NCBI GenBank assembly: GCA_001543385.1 | Contig: LPNH01000014.1 | Coordinates: 93,621 to 157,620 of the forward strand | Source of the DNA: Candidatus Hemicellulosilyticus sp. P3 | GTDB taxonomy: Bacteria > Bacteroidota > Bacteroidia > Bacteroidales > P3 | Direction of reading: 5' to 3' | Length of the DNA: 64,000 nt | Shown here: positions 53,492-62,327 of the stretch, piece by piece | How the letters are laid out: each line of letters opens with the position of its first letter | Position numbering within the stretch: position 1 is the first letter of the stretch | The notes under the pieces: generated by a model | What the model was told of the DNA's origin: nothing | The model's input: the letters and a program-made list of their open reading frames with translations, nothing else | The model's database searches: none | Made by a program: the position numbers and the translations under genes

Positions 53492-54819
53492 ATTTTGAAG
53501 CATTGAAACACAGACTACCGACCATAAAAAAACTGATAGCCACCCTCCTGTTGGCCGTCGGCTGCACAGCAGCCGGGGCGCAGAACGGATTCAACCTGCC
53601 CTATTCGCAATTCGGCATGGGCGAGTCGGCATCTCCCTACAACACCCCGCTGGGGGGCGGTATAGGGGGCACGCTATACGCCGCACGGGGCTATAATTTC
53701 ATCAACCCCTACAATCCGGCCTCTTATGCCGCTGTCGAGCAGGAAAATCTGGTGCTGGACATCGGGCTCTCGCTGCAACGCTACAGACTGAGCGACAACA
53801 GCAACAGCATGAGCGATTTTGACGGCAATCTGGCTTATCTCGCCCTGGCGTTTCCGCTGACCGGATGGTGGAAAAGCGCCGTCGGCCTGACACCCTGCAG
53901 CGAGACGGAGTATGAGAGCATACATCTCGCCCCTTTCAGTGACGGCACTCAGGTGAAAACAGTCTATGACGGCACCGGCGGCATCTACCGTGTCTTTTGG
54001 GGAAATGGGTTCAACGTCGGCAAGCAGCTGACCGTCGGATTCAACATCAACTACCTCTACGGCGATATCAACCGGGGTCTGAAATATGACATTCTGGGGT
54101 CTGACACAAATCATTATTCCGACTCGCGCCGCCTGAAAAACACACATATAAGCGGACTTACCTTCGATATAGGGGCGCAGTGTCTGCTTGAGATCGACGA
54201 GAAACGCCAGCTCACTCTGGGCCTCACCCTGGAGCTGCCCCGCAAGATGACCACGCGCGACACGGCATGGATTTACACTTTGGTGGAAGGAACGGAGAAT
54301 GCCAACAGCATTGTCGACTCCTCGCTCTATGAGAGCAGCGTCACCCGGCCTCTCGGTATCGGGTTGGGTGTCGCCTACGAATACGACCGCCTGTGGCGAC
54401 TGGCCGCCGACCTGCACTATGCGCCTTGGCACGGCATGAAGTATGAGGAGGGGCTGACACCGCCTGTCTTCCCGCAAAGCGGCGTGGATTATACAGCCAA
54501 TTACACAGCGGCACTGAGTGTGGCGTGGTTAGGCAACACCGCCGCGTCAAACTACTGGAAACGTATCGGCATCAGCGCGGGCCTGCACTATGAACGCGGC
54601 CGCTTAGGACTTCTGCTGGATGGCAGCAGCGAGCGCATCGACGAATGGGGCGGCGGCATGAATTTCTCGTTCCCCATACGCAAAGGACGCAGCAAGATTC
54701 AACTCAGCATGGGCTACAGCAGCTTGGGCGGCAAAGACCTGCTACGTGTCGAATGCTATACTTTCGGACTGACATTGAGCAGCTGCGAACAATGGTTCTT
54801 CAAACGTAAATACAACTAA
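53488..54819 (+). CDS. Outer-membrane beta-barrel protein, function unknown
   Basis: A 443-residue exported protein: signal IKKLIATLLLAVGCTAAGAQ, then NGFNLPYSQFGMGES and a series of beta strands typical of a barrel of the FadL/PorV-like kind, ending KRKYN. No ATG exists before the signal; a TTG overlapping the coaX stop (TTGA) is the best start, and a second TTG at 53503 is possible. The same gene is regularly found between coaX and the TPR and lptC genes in Bacteroidetes, so a link to envelope biogenesis is likely, but no function is established. Confidence 0.8.
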   Translation: MNFEALKHRLPTIKKLIATLLLAVGCTAAGAQNGFNLPYSQFGMGESASPYNTPLGGGIGGTLYAARGYNFINPYNPASYAAVEQENLVLDIGLSLQRYRLSDNSNSMSDFDGNLAYLALAFPLTGWWKSAVGLTPCSETEYESIHLAPFSDGTQVKTVYDGTGGIYRVFWGNGFNVGKQLTVGFNINYLYGDINRGLKYDILGSDTNHYSDSRRLKNTHISGLTFDIGAQCLLEIDEKRQLTLGLTLELPRKMTTRDTAWIYTLVEGTENANSIVDSSLYESSVTRPLGIGLGVAYEYDRLWRLAADLHYAPWHGMKYEEGLTPPVFPQSGVDYTANYTAALSVAWLGNTAASNYWKRIGISAGLHYERGRLGLLLDGSSERIDEWGGGMNFSFPIRKGRSKIQLSMGYSSLGGKDLLRVECYTFGLTLSSCEQWFFKRKYN

Positions 54820-54850
54820 TTTAAATACGACTATCAATTTCTTCGCAACC

Positions 54851-56185
54851 ATGAAAAAGAGTAGAATCATCCTGTTAGGGGTAGCCCTGCTGTCGCTGGG
54901 CATGAGTAGTAGAGCCCAGCTGCCTGACTGGGGCTGTGACTCGGAGACACAGCAGCAAATGCTGGAGCATGTGTCGCTGTATCAGGAGAGCATGAAACAA
55001 TATGACGCTTCGAAAGACGCACGCTATTGCGAAGAGGCCTATCCTCACTGGCAACTCATCGTGGCCAACTGCCCGAAGCAGAGCCAGAATCTTTATGTCA
55101 GGGGGCCTGTCATATTAAAGAACAAGATGAATAAAGCTGCCACGGCTGCAGAACGGGACAGTTTGATCAACGAGCTGATGCGGATGTATGATATCCGTAT
55201 AGCTAATTATGGAGACCCTGCTAACACGCTGGGGAAGAAAGCACTGGATCTGGAGACGCTGCGCGGCGCCAGCGGTGTGGGGGATTATTACCCTGTCTAC
55301 GCCCAGGCGGCAGGCCACGGCAACCTGCAACCGGCCTATGTGGTCAAGTTTATGGAAGCCACCATCAAATATGTGCAGGCCGGACTGGCAGAGCCCACAT
55401 TGGTGGTGGACAACTACGACATCGCCTCGGAGATGCTCGAGAACGCCCTCGACGCACAAGCCGCCGACAGCAATAAAGCCAACCTTATACGCCGCTATAT
55501 CAGTGGCGTGGAGTCGGCTTTCGCCCCCTATGCCGACTGCGGTCAACTGGTGGAGATTTACGCCAAGAAGTTTGCTTCGGACCCGGAGAATGTCGCCTTG
55601 CTGAAAAAAATCACCAATATCATGATGAAGAAGGGCTGCACTGACGCACCGCTCTTCTTCCAGGCCACGGAGAACCTCTACCGCTTGGAGCCTTCGGCCA
55701 CCACCGCCATGCGTATGGGGCAGATGTGTGTGTCGAAGAAAGAGTATTCGACCGCTGTCAAATATCTGACCGATGCAGCCAACGACCTGGAGTCGCCCAA
55801 GGACCGCTACAAAGCCTGCATCCTGCTGGGTGTCGCCCAAGCCGGCCAAGGCAGCTATGCTGCCGCCCGCTCGGCTTTCTACCGTGCAGCCGAGGCGGAC
55901 CCCACCAAGGGCGAACCTTACCTGCAGATAGCCAGTCTCTATATGTCTCACCACTCGAACGACGACGGCATGTCGGGCCGTAGCGCCTACTGGGCGGCGT
56001 GCGACAAGGCGGTGCGGGCCAAGAACATCGACCCGTCCATAGCCGACGAGGCAAACAAAATCATCAACCGCTGCACAGCGGCATTCCCCAAGAAAGAGGA
56101 TGCCTTCATGCTGAACCTGATGAACGGGCAGAGCTATGTGGTGGGAGGTTGGATCGGCGAGAGCACCACTGTGCGCACACGATAA
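54851..56185 (+). CDS. TPR-containing exported protein
   Basis: A 444-residue protein with signal peptide MKKSRIILLGVALLSLGMSS and helical repeats. Segments such as YSTAVKYLTDAANDLESPKD and CILLGVAQAGQGSYAAARSA near residues 300-345 look like tetratricopeptide repeats. It probably forms a periplasmic scaffold. Its place before lptC suggests a role in the same envelope process. Confidence 0.75.
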   Translation: MKKSRIILLGVALLSLGMSSRAQLPDWGCDSETQQQMLEHVSLYQESMKQYDASKDARYCEEAYPHWQLIVANCPKQSQNLYVRGPVILKNKMNKAATAAERDSLINELMRMYDIRIANYGDPANTLGKKALDLETLRGASGVGDYYPVYAQAAGHGNLQPAYVVKFMEATIKYVQAGLAEPTLVVDNYDIASEMLENALDAQAADSNKANLIRRYISGVESAFAPYADCGQLVEIYAKKFASDPENVALLKKITNIMMKKGCTDAPLFFQATENLYRLEPSATTAMRMGQMCVSKKEYSTAVKYLTDAANDLESPKDRYKACILLGVAQAGQGSYAAARSAFYRAAEADPTKGEPYLQIASLYMSHHSNDDGMSGRSAYWAACDKAVRAKNIDPSIADEANKIINRCTAAFPKKEDAFMLNLMNGQSYVVGGWIGESTTVRTR

Positions 56186-56206
56186 CACCCAAAGGCTCCC
56201 GCAACG

Positions 56207-56755
56207 ATGAGGAGATATGCCTTTATAATACTGATTACCGGGTGCAGCCTGATGTGGACGGGCTGCACCAACAGTATTGAAAAGGTGAAATTTTTCGACC
56301 GGCAGAGTCTCCCCCGGCAGACCCTGTCGCAGGCTGTAATTGTGCGCAGCCAATACGGGCGGGTGCAGAGCGCCATCTGCGCGGAAGCCATTGAGCAATA
56401 TGACAACCCGGAAGCCAAAACCATTTACCCGAAAGGAATCGATATTGTCTTCTTTGCCGACGCAGGCGACACCAATGGCAGCCTGCATGCCGACTATGCC
56501 GTTTCGTGGGACACGCGCAATGTGATGCTGGCCCGCGACAGCGTGGTGATTATCAACTACCGGTCCGGCGACACGATATACCTGCAGGAACTCGTGTGGA
56601 ACCGCGAGGAAGGACGCATCTTCAGCAACTATCCGCTGCACGCCCACAACGGCCCGCAGGTGACATTCGGTGACTCGTTCCACTCGGACGACTCACTGAA
56701 GAACATGCAGATTGTCAACCAGCGGGGTGTGTTTGTGCTGGAAGAGGACAACTAA
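56207..56755 (+). CDS. lptC: LptC-like LPS export protein
   Basis: A 182-residue protein with a lipobox-like amino terminus (CSLMWTGCTNS, Cys20) and the repeating beta pattern of LptC: QTLSQAVIVRSQYGRVQSAI, YPKGIDIVFFAD and ADYAVSWDTRNVMLARDSVV. LptC passes LPS from LptBFG to the periplasmic LptA bridge. The gene order coaX-OMP-TPR-lptC is normal for the phylum. lpxD follows 27 bases later. Confidence 0.8.
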   Translation: MRRYAFIILITGCSLMWTGCTNSIEKVKFFDRQSLPRQTLSQAVIVRSQYGRVQSAICAEAIEQYDNPEAKTIYPKGIDIVFFADAGDTNGSLHADYAVSWDTRNVMLARDSVVIINYRSGDTIYLQELVWNREEGRIFSNYPLHAHNGPQVTFGDSFHSDDSLKNMQIVNQRGVFVLEEDN

Positions 56756-56782
56756 CGGTCACAGCAAATCATAAGCAAAGCT

Positions 56783-57805
56783 ATGCAACTAACAGTAAAA
56801 GAGATTGCCAAGATTCTGAAAGGCACCGTAGAGGGCAATGAGGACGCCATCGTTTGGAAACCCTCGAAGATTGAGGAGGGGGAAGAGGGCAGCATCACCT
56901 TTCTTGCCAACCCGAAATACACTCATTTTCTTTACACGACGCATCCAACGGCAGTTATCGTGGATCGCAAATTCCAACCCGAACAGCCCGTTACAGCCAC
57001 CCTCATACGTGTCGACAATCCCTATATGTCGGTGGCACTGATGCTGCATACCTGGAACAAGATGAACCGTCCGCCCAAAGGGCGCAGCCTGCGTAGCGCG
57101 ATTGGCCGCGGCTCGCGGCTCGGGAAGGGATGCTATCTGGGCGAATATGCGGTGGTGGGACGCAATGTGCGCATCGGCAAGAATGTGATGATTTACCCGC
57201 AGGTGTATGTGGGCGACAACTGCACCATCGGCGACAATACAATTCTCTATGCCGGCGTGAAAATTTACCGCGACTGCGAGGTGGGGGCCAACTGCATCAT
57301 ACACTCGGGAGCGGTGATCGGCGCCGACGGGTTCGGCTTTGCCCCCACCGGGGACGGCAACTATTCTAAGATTGACCAAATTGGCAATGTGGTGATCGAA
57401 GATGATGTCGAAATCGGCGCAAACACCTGTGTCGACCGTGCCACGATGGGTTGCACGCGAATCTGTCGCGGCAGTAAGATTGACAACCTGTGCCAGCTGG
57501 CCCACAATGTAGTGATTGGCGAAAGCACAGCCATGGCTGCTCAAAGCGCCGTGGCCGGATCAGGCAAAGTGGGCAGTCACTGCGTCATTGCCGGCCAAGT
57601 GGGTGTGGTGGGACATATCACGGTGGGCGACCACGTAACCATTGCGGCACAGAGCGGCGTGACACGCGACGTGAAAGCGGGCTCGACGATGTTGGGCAGC
57701 CCTGCCATGGATGCCGCCAAGCAAAAAAAGATTTTTATCTATCAACGTAATCTTGAAGATATTGTGAAGCGGCTTGAGGCACTGGAGCGGAGCCATGAGA
57801 TGTAG
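56783..57805 (+). CDS. lpxD: UDP-3-O-acylglucosamine N-acyltransferase
   Basis: A 340-residue left-handed beta-helix acyltransferase of lipid A synthesis. The amino-terminal uridine-binding domain has EGSITFLANPKYTHFLYTT. Hexapeptide repeats start near 107 (GRGSRLGKGCYLGEYAVVGR). The catalytic His is in NLCQLAHNVVIG near residue 240. It ends in a coiled stretch. It overlaps the following SGNH gene by 11 bases, so the downstream acyl-modification cluster may be co-expressed with lipid A synthesis. Confidence 0.96.
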   Translation: MQLTVKEIAKILKGTVEGNEDAIVWKPSKIEEGEEGSITFLANPKYTHFLYTTHPTAVIVDRKFQPEQPVTATLIRVDNPYMSVALMLHTWNKMNRPPKGRSLRSAIGRGSRLGKGCYLGEYAVVGRNVRIGKNVMIYPQVYVGDNCTIGDNTILYAGVKIYRDCEVGANCIIHSGAVIGADGFGFAPTGDGNYSKIDQIGNVVIEDDVEIGANTCVDRATMGCTRICRGSKIDNLCQLAHNVVIGESTAMAAQSAVAGSGKVGSHCVIAGQVGVVGHITVGDHVTIAAQSGVTRDVKAGSTMLGSPAMDAAKQKKIFIYQRNLEDIVKRLEALERSHEM

Positions 57806-59213
57806 AACGGTACTGCTGTTTTTGGCCGGGGTAGTGGCGCTGCTGGCACTGGCTTGCCGGCTGATGCCTGCCGAGGGGCTGCGTTTAGGACCGTTCACAC
57901 TGCGCACCCCCACCCTGTCTCAAGTGATGTATCCGGAGGTGCTCTCACCTGTCGTCAGCGTCGACACTGCAGAAATGGCGGCGCTGCAACGCTATCACGA
58001 CTCGACGGCACTCTATCGGCACTGGATGGACAGCAGCGGGTGCCGTTTTTGGTTGCCGGACAATGACGAATCTTTTTTCGACAGCCTTTTCGCCGCTATG
58101 GAGACGGCGGCACAGCATGGACGCAGGTTACGTGTGATGCATTACGGCGACTCACAACTCGAGATGGACCATATCAGCAGCCGGCTGCGGGCCCGCCTGC
58201 AAGAACGTTTCGGCGGCGGCGGTCCGGGAATGGTGCCGCTGCAGCCCATTGTATCTTCGCCGACGGTGTCACAGTGGCATTCGGGCGAACTGCCGCGGCT
58301 GGCACCGTTCGGAGACAGCCTGACCATACGTTCCCAAGGCAACTACGGCCCACTGGTGCAGTGTTTCCGTCTGGAGGGCCGCACTGTCTCTTCATTCCTG
58401 TTAGGCCGCAACAAGCATTGCGACGAACATGTCCGTCAATGCTCGCATGTGGGAGTGCTCTACCGTCCTCATGCCGCGCTGCTGCACACCTCTATGGTTG
58501 TGCAGTCGCCGAAACAAGGGCGGGCAGCGCCGGCCGATACGTCTATTCTTTCGGGCGACAGCCTGGTGGCACTGGCGCTATGGGATGCCGACACCGCCGC
58601 AACACGGCTGCGTGTAACGCTGCAAGGCTCGGCGGAAGTGTACGGCGTGCTGCTTGACGACGCTCCAGGGGTGGCCGTCGACAACATACCTATGCGCGGT
58701 TGTTCAGGACAACAGTTCACTCAGATAGACTCCGCCCTGCTTGCCGCTTCTTATGCGCTGTTGGACGTGGGTCTCATCATCCTTCAGTTCGGCGGCAATT
58801 CGGTGCCCTTTATCAAGGGAGAGAAGGCTCTTGAAACATACTGTCAAAGCATCGGGCGGCAGATAGACCGGCTGCACCGCTGCTGCCCGCACGCCTCCAT
58901 TCTTTTTGTCGGCCCGGCTGACATGGCCGCACAGATAGACGGCACAATCCAAAGCTACCCTTATATGGAACGCATTATCGACGGGTTGCGAGCTACGGTC
59001 AACGCCCACGGAGCCGCCTACTGGAGCCAATATGACGCCATGGGCGGCCGCAACACCATAAAGAGCTGGGTCAGGCAGGGGCTGGCCGGCAGCGATTATA
59101 TCCACTTTTCACAACAAGGCGCCGACCTGATGGGCGACTTGCTGGCCGACGCACTTCTGACGATGTACCGCTACTACCGACTGCGCCGCACCTCCCGATC
59201 CGACAGTTTATGA
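57795..59213 (+). CDS. SGNH/GDSL hydrolase 1 of an O-acylation cluster
   Basis: A 472-residue protein with an amino-terminal hydrophobic segment (VLLFLAGVVALLALACRLMP), which is a signal or anchor. The nucleophile block is VMHYGDSQLEMDHIS with Ser near 120, and the Asp-x-x-His block GSDYIHFSQQGADLMGD lies near 433-436. An Asn/Gln-type block sits in LQFGGNSVPF. SGNH enzymes of this kind add or remove acetyl groups on polysaccharides. The overlap with the next SGNH gene and the MBOAT gene makes it part of one surface-modification unit. The ATG at 57795 is inside the lpxD end. Confidence 0.85.
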   Translation: MRCRTVLLFLAGVVALLALACRLMPAEGLRLGPFTLRTPTLSQVMYPEVLSPVVSVDTAEMAALQRYHDSTALYRHWMDSSGCRFWLPDNDESFFDSLFAAMETAAQHGRRLRVMHYGDSQLEMDHISSRLRARLQERFGGGGPGMVPLQPIVSSPTVSQWHSGELPRLAPFGDSLTIRSQGNYGPLVQCFRLEGRTVSSFLLGRNKHCDEHVRQCSHVGVLYRPHAALLHTSMVVQSPKQGRAAPADTSILSGDSLVALALWDADTAATRLRVTLQGSAEVYGVLLDDAPGVAVDNIPMRGCSGQQFTQIDSALLAASYALLDVGLIILQFGGNSVPFIKGEKALETYCQSIGRQIDRLHRCCPHASILFVGPADMAAQIDGTIQSYPYMERIIDGLRATVNAHGAAYWSQYDAMGGRNTIKSWVRQGLAGSDYIHFSQQGADLMGDLLADALLTMYRYYRLRRTSRSDSL

Positions 59214-60433
59214 GACTACGCCATGTATATCCGCTACTGACAGCACTGCTGATAGCCTCTGCGGCATCCGCCCAGACGCAGCGTTATCCATTTGTGCGCT
59301 ACGAAGCGAACCGGCTGCACGGAGACAGCCTCTCGGCATCTTTCGCCCGTTTTGCCGACCGCTGGCATGAGGTCACCCGCAGCGGCAAGGGTAACATCAA
59401 TATTGTTCATATCGGTTCATCGCATGTGCAGGGCGGCACCCTGCCCCATCGGGTGCGTATGAACCTGCTGCACCGTCATCCGTCGCTGGCAGGGCCGCGC
59501 GGCATGATATTCCCCTATTCGGCGGCGGCCCGATGCAACAACCCCGCCGACTATCGCGTCCACTGCGCTGAGAAGGTGGAGCTGTGCCGCAATGTCCACC
59601 CCGAACCGGAGGCTGAACTGGGACTCTGCGGCATCGCGGTGACCGCTCACGACAGCACCACCACCATTGCGTTGGTGCGCAATGAATTTGATGTGGATTT
59701 TACGCTAAGCCGCATCATCGTGCTCGGCTACTCGCCTGACGGCGTGGTGCCGTTGCTGGCGGCCGACGGCTGCCTGATGCCGCCGCACAGCAGCGACACC
59801 GGGCGGCGCCGCTTCACATTTACACTGGCACGGAGTGTCGACTCGCTGGCTATCGTGCTGCCCTGTGACTCGGCACAACGTTTCACTCTGACGGGAGTCT
59901 ATCTCGACAATGACCGCAGCGGCATCAGCTATCACGCTATCGGTGTCAACGGCGCGGCTGTGAAAGACTATCTGAAATGCCCTTATCTGACACACGACCT
60001 CGAATTGCTGCGGCCCGACATGGTTGTCTTCGGCATCGGTATCAACGATGCTGCCGCCCCGGACTTTGACACGGCGGTGTTCCGTGCCGAATACCGGCAA
60101 CTTGTCGATGCGGTGCGCTCTGTCAACCCGCAATGTGCCATTGTCTATATCACCAATAACGACAGTTACCGGCGCGTCGGCCATGGACGGAAACAGCGCT
60201 ATGCCGCCAATCGCAAGGGCGAAGAGGCCCGCGACGTATTCTACCGCCTGGCTGCGGAGACCGACGGCGTGGTTTGGGACCAGTTTGAGGTGATGGGGGG
60301 CCTGCACTCGATGTTGAAATGGCAACAGGCAGGCCTTGCTCAGCGCGACAAGGTGCATTTCACCCGGGCGGGCTACCAGTTAGTGGGCGACCTGTTCAGC
60401 GACGCACTGATTCAAGCCATTGAAAAGGACTAA
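59210..60433 (+). CDS. SGNH-like hydrolase 2, GDS changed to GSS
   Basis: A 407-residue exported protein (signal LLTALLIASAASAQT). The nucleophile block reads IVHIGSSHVQGG, where the Asp of GDS is replaced by Ser while the nucleophile Ser (about residue 71) stays. The catalytic block QRDKVHFTRAGYQLVGD keeps Asp and His near 381-384, and GIGINDAA is the third block. It is therefore probably still catalytic. It overlaps the first SGNH gene by four bases and is followed after two bases by the MBOAT gene. Confidence 0.85.
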   Translation: MRLRHVYPLLTALLIASAASAQTQRYPFVRYEANRLHGDSLSASFARFADRWHEVTRSGKGNINIVHIGSSHVQGGTLPHRVRMNLLHRHPSLAGPRGMIFPYSAAARCNNPADYRVHCAEKVELCRNVHPEPEAELGLCGIAVTAHDSTTTIALVRNEFDVDFTLSRIIVLGYSPDGVVPLLAADGCLMPPHSSDTGRRRFTFTLARSVDSLAIVLPCDSAQRFTLTGVYLDNDRSGISYHAIGVNGAAVKDYLKCPYLTHDLELLRPDMVVFGIGINDAAAPDFDTAVFRAEYRQLVDAVRSVNPQCAIVYITNNDSYRRVGHGRKQRYAANRKGEEARDVFYRLAAETDGVVWDQFEVMGGLHSMLKWQQAGLAQRDKVHFTRAGYQLVGDLFSDALIQAIEKD

Positions 60434-60435
60434 CC

Positions 60436-62313
60436 ATGAGCCTGCTACGCCGGATATTCGCATTTGAAGACAGCCATCCGCTCCTTTTCACACAGATTGA
60501 CTTCTGGGTCTTCTTTCTGCTGGTCTATGCAGGTTTCTGCCTTATCGTCAGCTTCCGCCGTCAGCGCGACGACGGGACGGCGGCAGGACGCGCACGGCGG
60601 CTGTGGCGCAACGGGTATCTTTTTGCCGTCAGCCTGTTGTTCTATTATAAGACCTCCGGTCTGTATGTGCTGCTTTTGGTGGCGTCGACGCTGGCGGGCT
60701 ATGTATCCGGCATATTGCTTGACCGCTGGAACTTTGACGGCCGGCAAGGCGGAAAGGGGCGTCGGCAACTGCGCAAGGGGCTGATGATCGCCGGCGTGGC
60801 CGCCAACTTGGCCATGCTGTGTTATTTCAAATATGCCTATTTCTTCACCGATATCTTCAACACCGTTGCATCAACCCGCTTTTCCATCGCCTCCACTATC
60901 TTGCTTCCAGTGGGCATATCATTCTTCACTTTTCAGAATATCAGCTATATAGTGGATGTCTTCCGTGGCAAGGTGCGCCATGTGGACAACCTGCTCGACT
61001 TTGGCTTTTACACCTCGTTTTTTCCACAGTTGGTGGCAGGCCCCATCGTCCGCGCCGACCAGTTTGTGCCGCAACTCTACAAACCGTGGTTTCTTTCGCG
61101 GCACCAGTTCGGCGTCGCCGTGTTCTGGATACTGAACGGCTTGGTCAAAAAGATTGTGCTGAGCGATTTTCTGGCGGTCTCTTTTGTCGACCGCGTGTTT
61201 GACAACCCCACCCTTTACACCGCCTTTGAGAATTTCTCGGCCCTGCTTGTTTATTCACTGCAGGTCTATGCCGACTTCTCGGGCTACACCGACATCGCAA
61301 TCGGAGTGGCTATGCTGATGGGCTTCTATCTGCCCGACAACTTCCGTTCGCCCTACAAAGCCACCAATGCCGCCGGATTCTGGAAACGGTGGCACATCTC
61401 GTTATCCAACTGGCTGAAGGACTATCTCTACATCCCGTTGGGCGGCAACCGCAACGCCACCTGGGGCTCTTTTATCATTCTGGGCAGCGTGATGCTGGTG
61501 GTGGCCTTGATGGCCCGCACAGCCTGGGCGGCCTGGACGATGGCGGCGTCCGTCGCATTGTTACTGGCCTGGTATATGCTCCTGCCCCGTCGCCGCCAGG
61601 CAATGAAAACCAACATCAACAACTTCGACACCATGCTGCTGGGCGGACTCTGGCACGGAGCCTCGTTCAACTTCATCACTTGGGGCGCCCTCAACGGTGC
61701 CGGCATCCTTTTTTATAAGTGGTGGAAACAGCTGGGGTGCGCCGCCCGCATCGCAACACTGGGTATGCTGTGGGCGATGTGCCGTCTGGCGCACGGGCTA
61801 TGGCCCGCGCCGCTGCTGAGCATGCTGTCGTTTGCACTGGGTGCTGTCTGGGTGGCTGTCAGCCTGCTCGAGACGGCTTCGCTCCTCTCCCGGCGCCATC
61901 CCGGGAGCCTGTCGTCGGTTTTTGTCAACAACGCTTACACCGTGTGGAATGTGCTGCTGACTTTTGTCTTTATCAGTTTCACACGCCTCTTTTTCCGCAG
62001 CGGATCGAATCTCGATCCGGCCGGCGCCAACGAGACAGCATGGCGGACGGCGACACAGATGGTGGAACGTATCGGAGGCCGGTGGAACTTGGCACAGATA
62101 CCCGACATCGTAAGCCACTACCGCTCCGTTTTCATCCTCTTTGCACTGGGCATGATGATCCACTGGCTGCCTGAACGCTTCAAACGCCGCTACCGGCTTT
62201 GGTTCGCCAGACTGCCGCTGTGGGCTATGGCCGTCGCAGCGGCGGCGGTGGTGGTGGCGGTCATGCAATTCTCGTCGGCCGACCTGCAGCCATTCATCTA
62301 TTTCCAATTCTAA
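60436..62313 (+). CDS. MBOAT O-acyltransferase (DltB/AlgI-like)
   Basis: A 625-residue membrane protein with about a dozen membrane helices. The signature GGLWHGASFNFITWG contains the catalytic His near residue 407. FPQLVAGPIVRADQFVPQL, VYADFSGYTDIAIGVAMLMG and FWKRWHISLSNWLKDYLYIP are typical of AlgI/DltB-type proteins that carry acyl groups across the membrane. With the two SGNH proteins it likely O-acetylates a surface glycan or lipid. The acceptor is unknown. Confidence 0.92.
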   Translation: MSLLRRIFAFEDSHPLLFTQIDFWVFFLLVYAGFCLIVSFRRQRDDGTAAGRARRLWRNGYLFAVSLLFYYKTSGLYVLLLVASTLAGYVSGILLDRWNFDGRQGGKGRRQLRKGLMIAGVAANLAMLCYFKYAYFFTDIFNTVASTRFSIASTILLPVGISFFTFQNISYIVDVFRGKVRHVDNLLDFGFYTSFFPQLVAGPIVRADQFVPQLYKPWFLSRHQFGVAVFWILNGLVKKIVLSDFLAVSFVDRVFDNPTLYTAFENFSALLVYSLQVYADFSGYTDIAIGVAMLMGFYLPDNFRSPYKATNAAGFWKRWHISLSNWLKDYLYIPLGGNRNATWGSFIILGSVMLVVALMARTAWAAWTMAASVALLLAWYMLLPRRRQAMKTNINNFDTMLLGGLWHGASFNFITWGALNGAGILFYKWWKQLGCAARIATLGMLWAMCRLAHGLWPAPLLSMLSFALGAVWVAVSLLETASLLSRRHPGSLSSVFVNNAYTVWNVLLTFVFISFTRLFFRSGSNLDPAGANETAWRTATQMVERIGGRWNLAQIPDIVSHYRSVFILFALGMMIHWLPERFKRRYRLWFARLPLWAMAVAAAAVVVAVMQFSSADLQPFIYFQF

Positions 62314-62327
62314 TTCACCGTCAGGAT

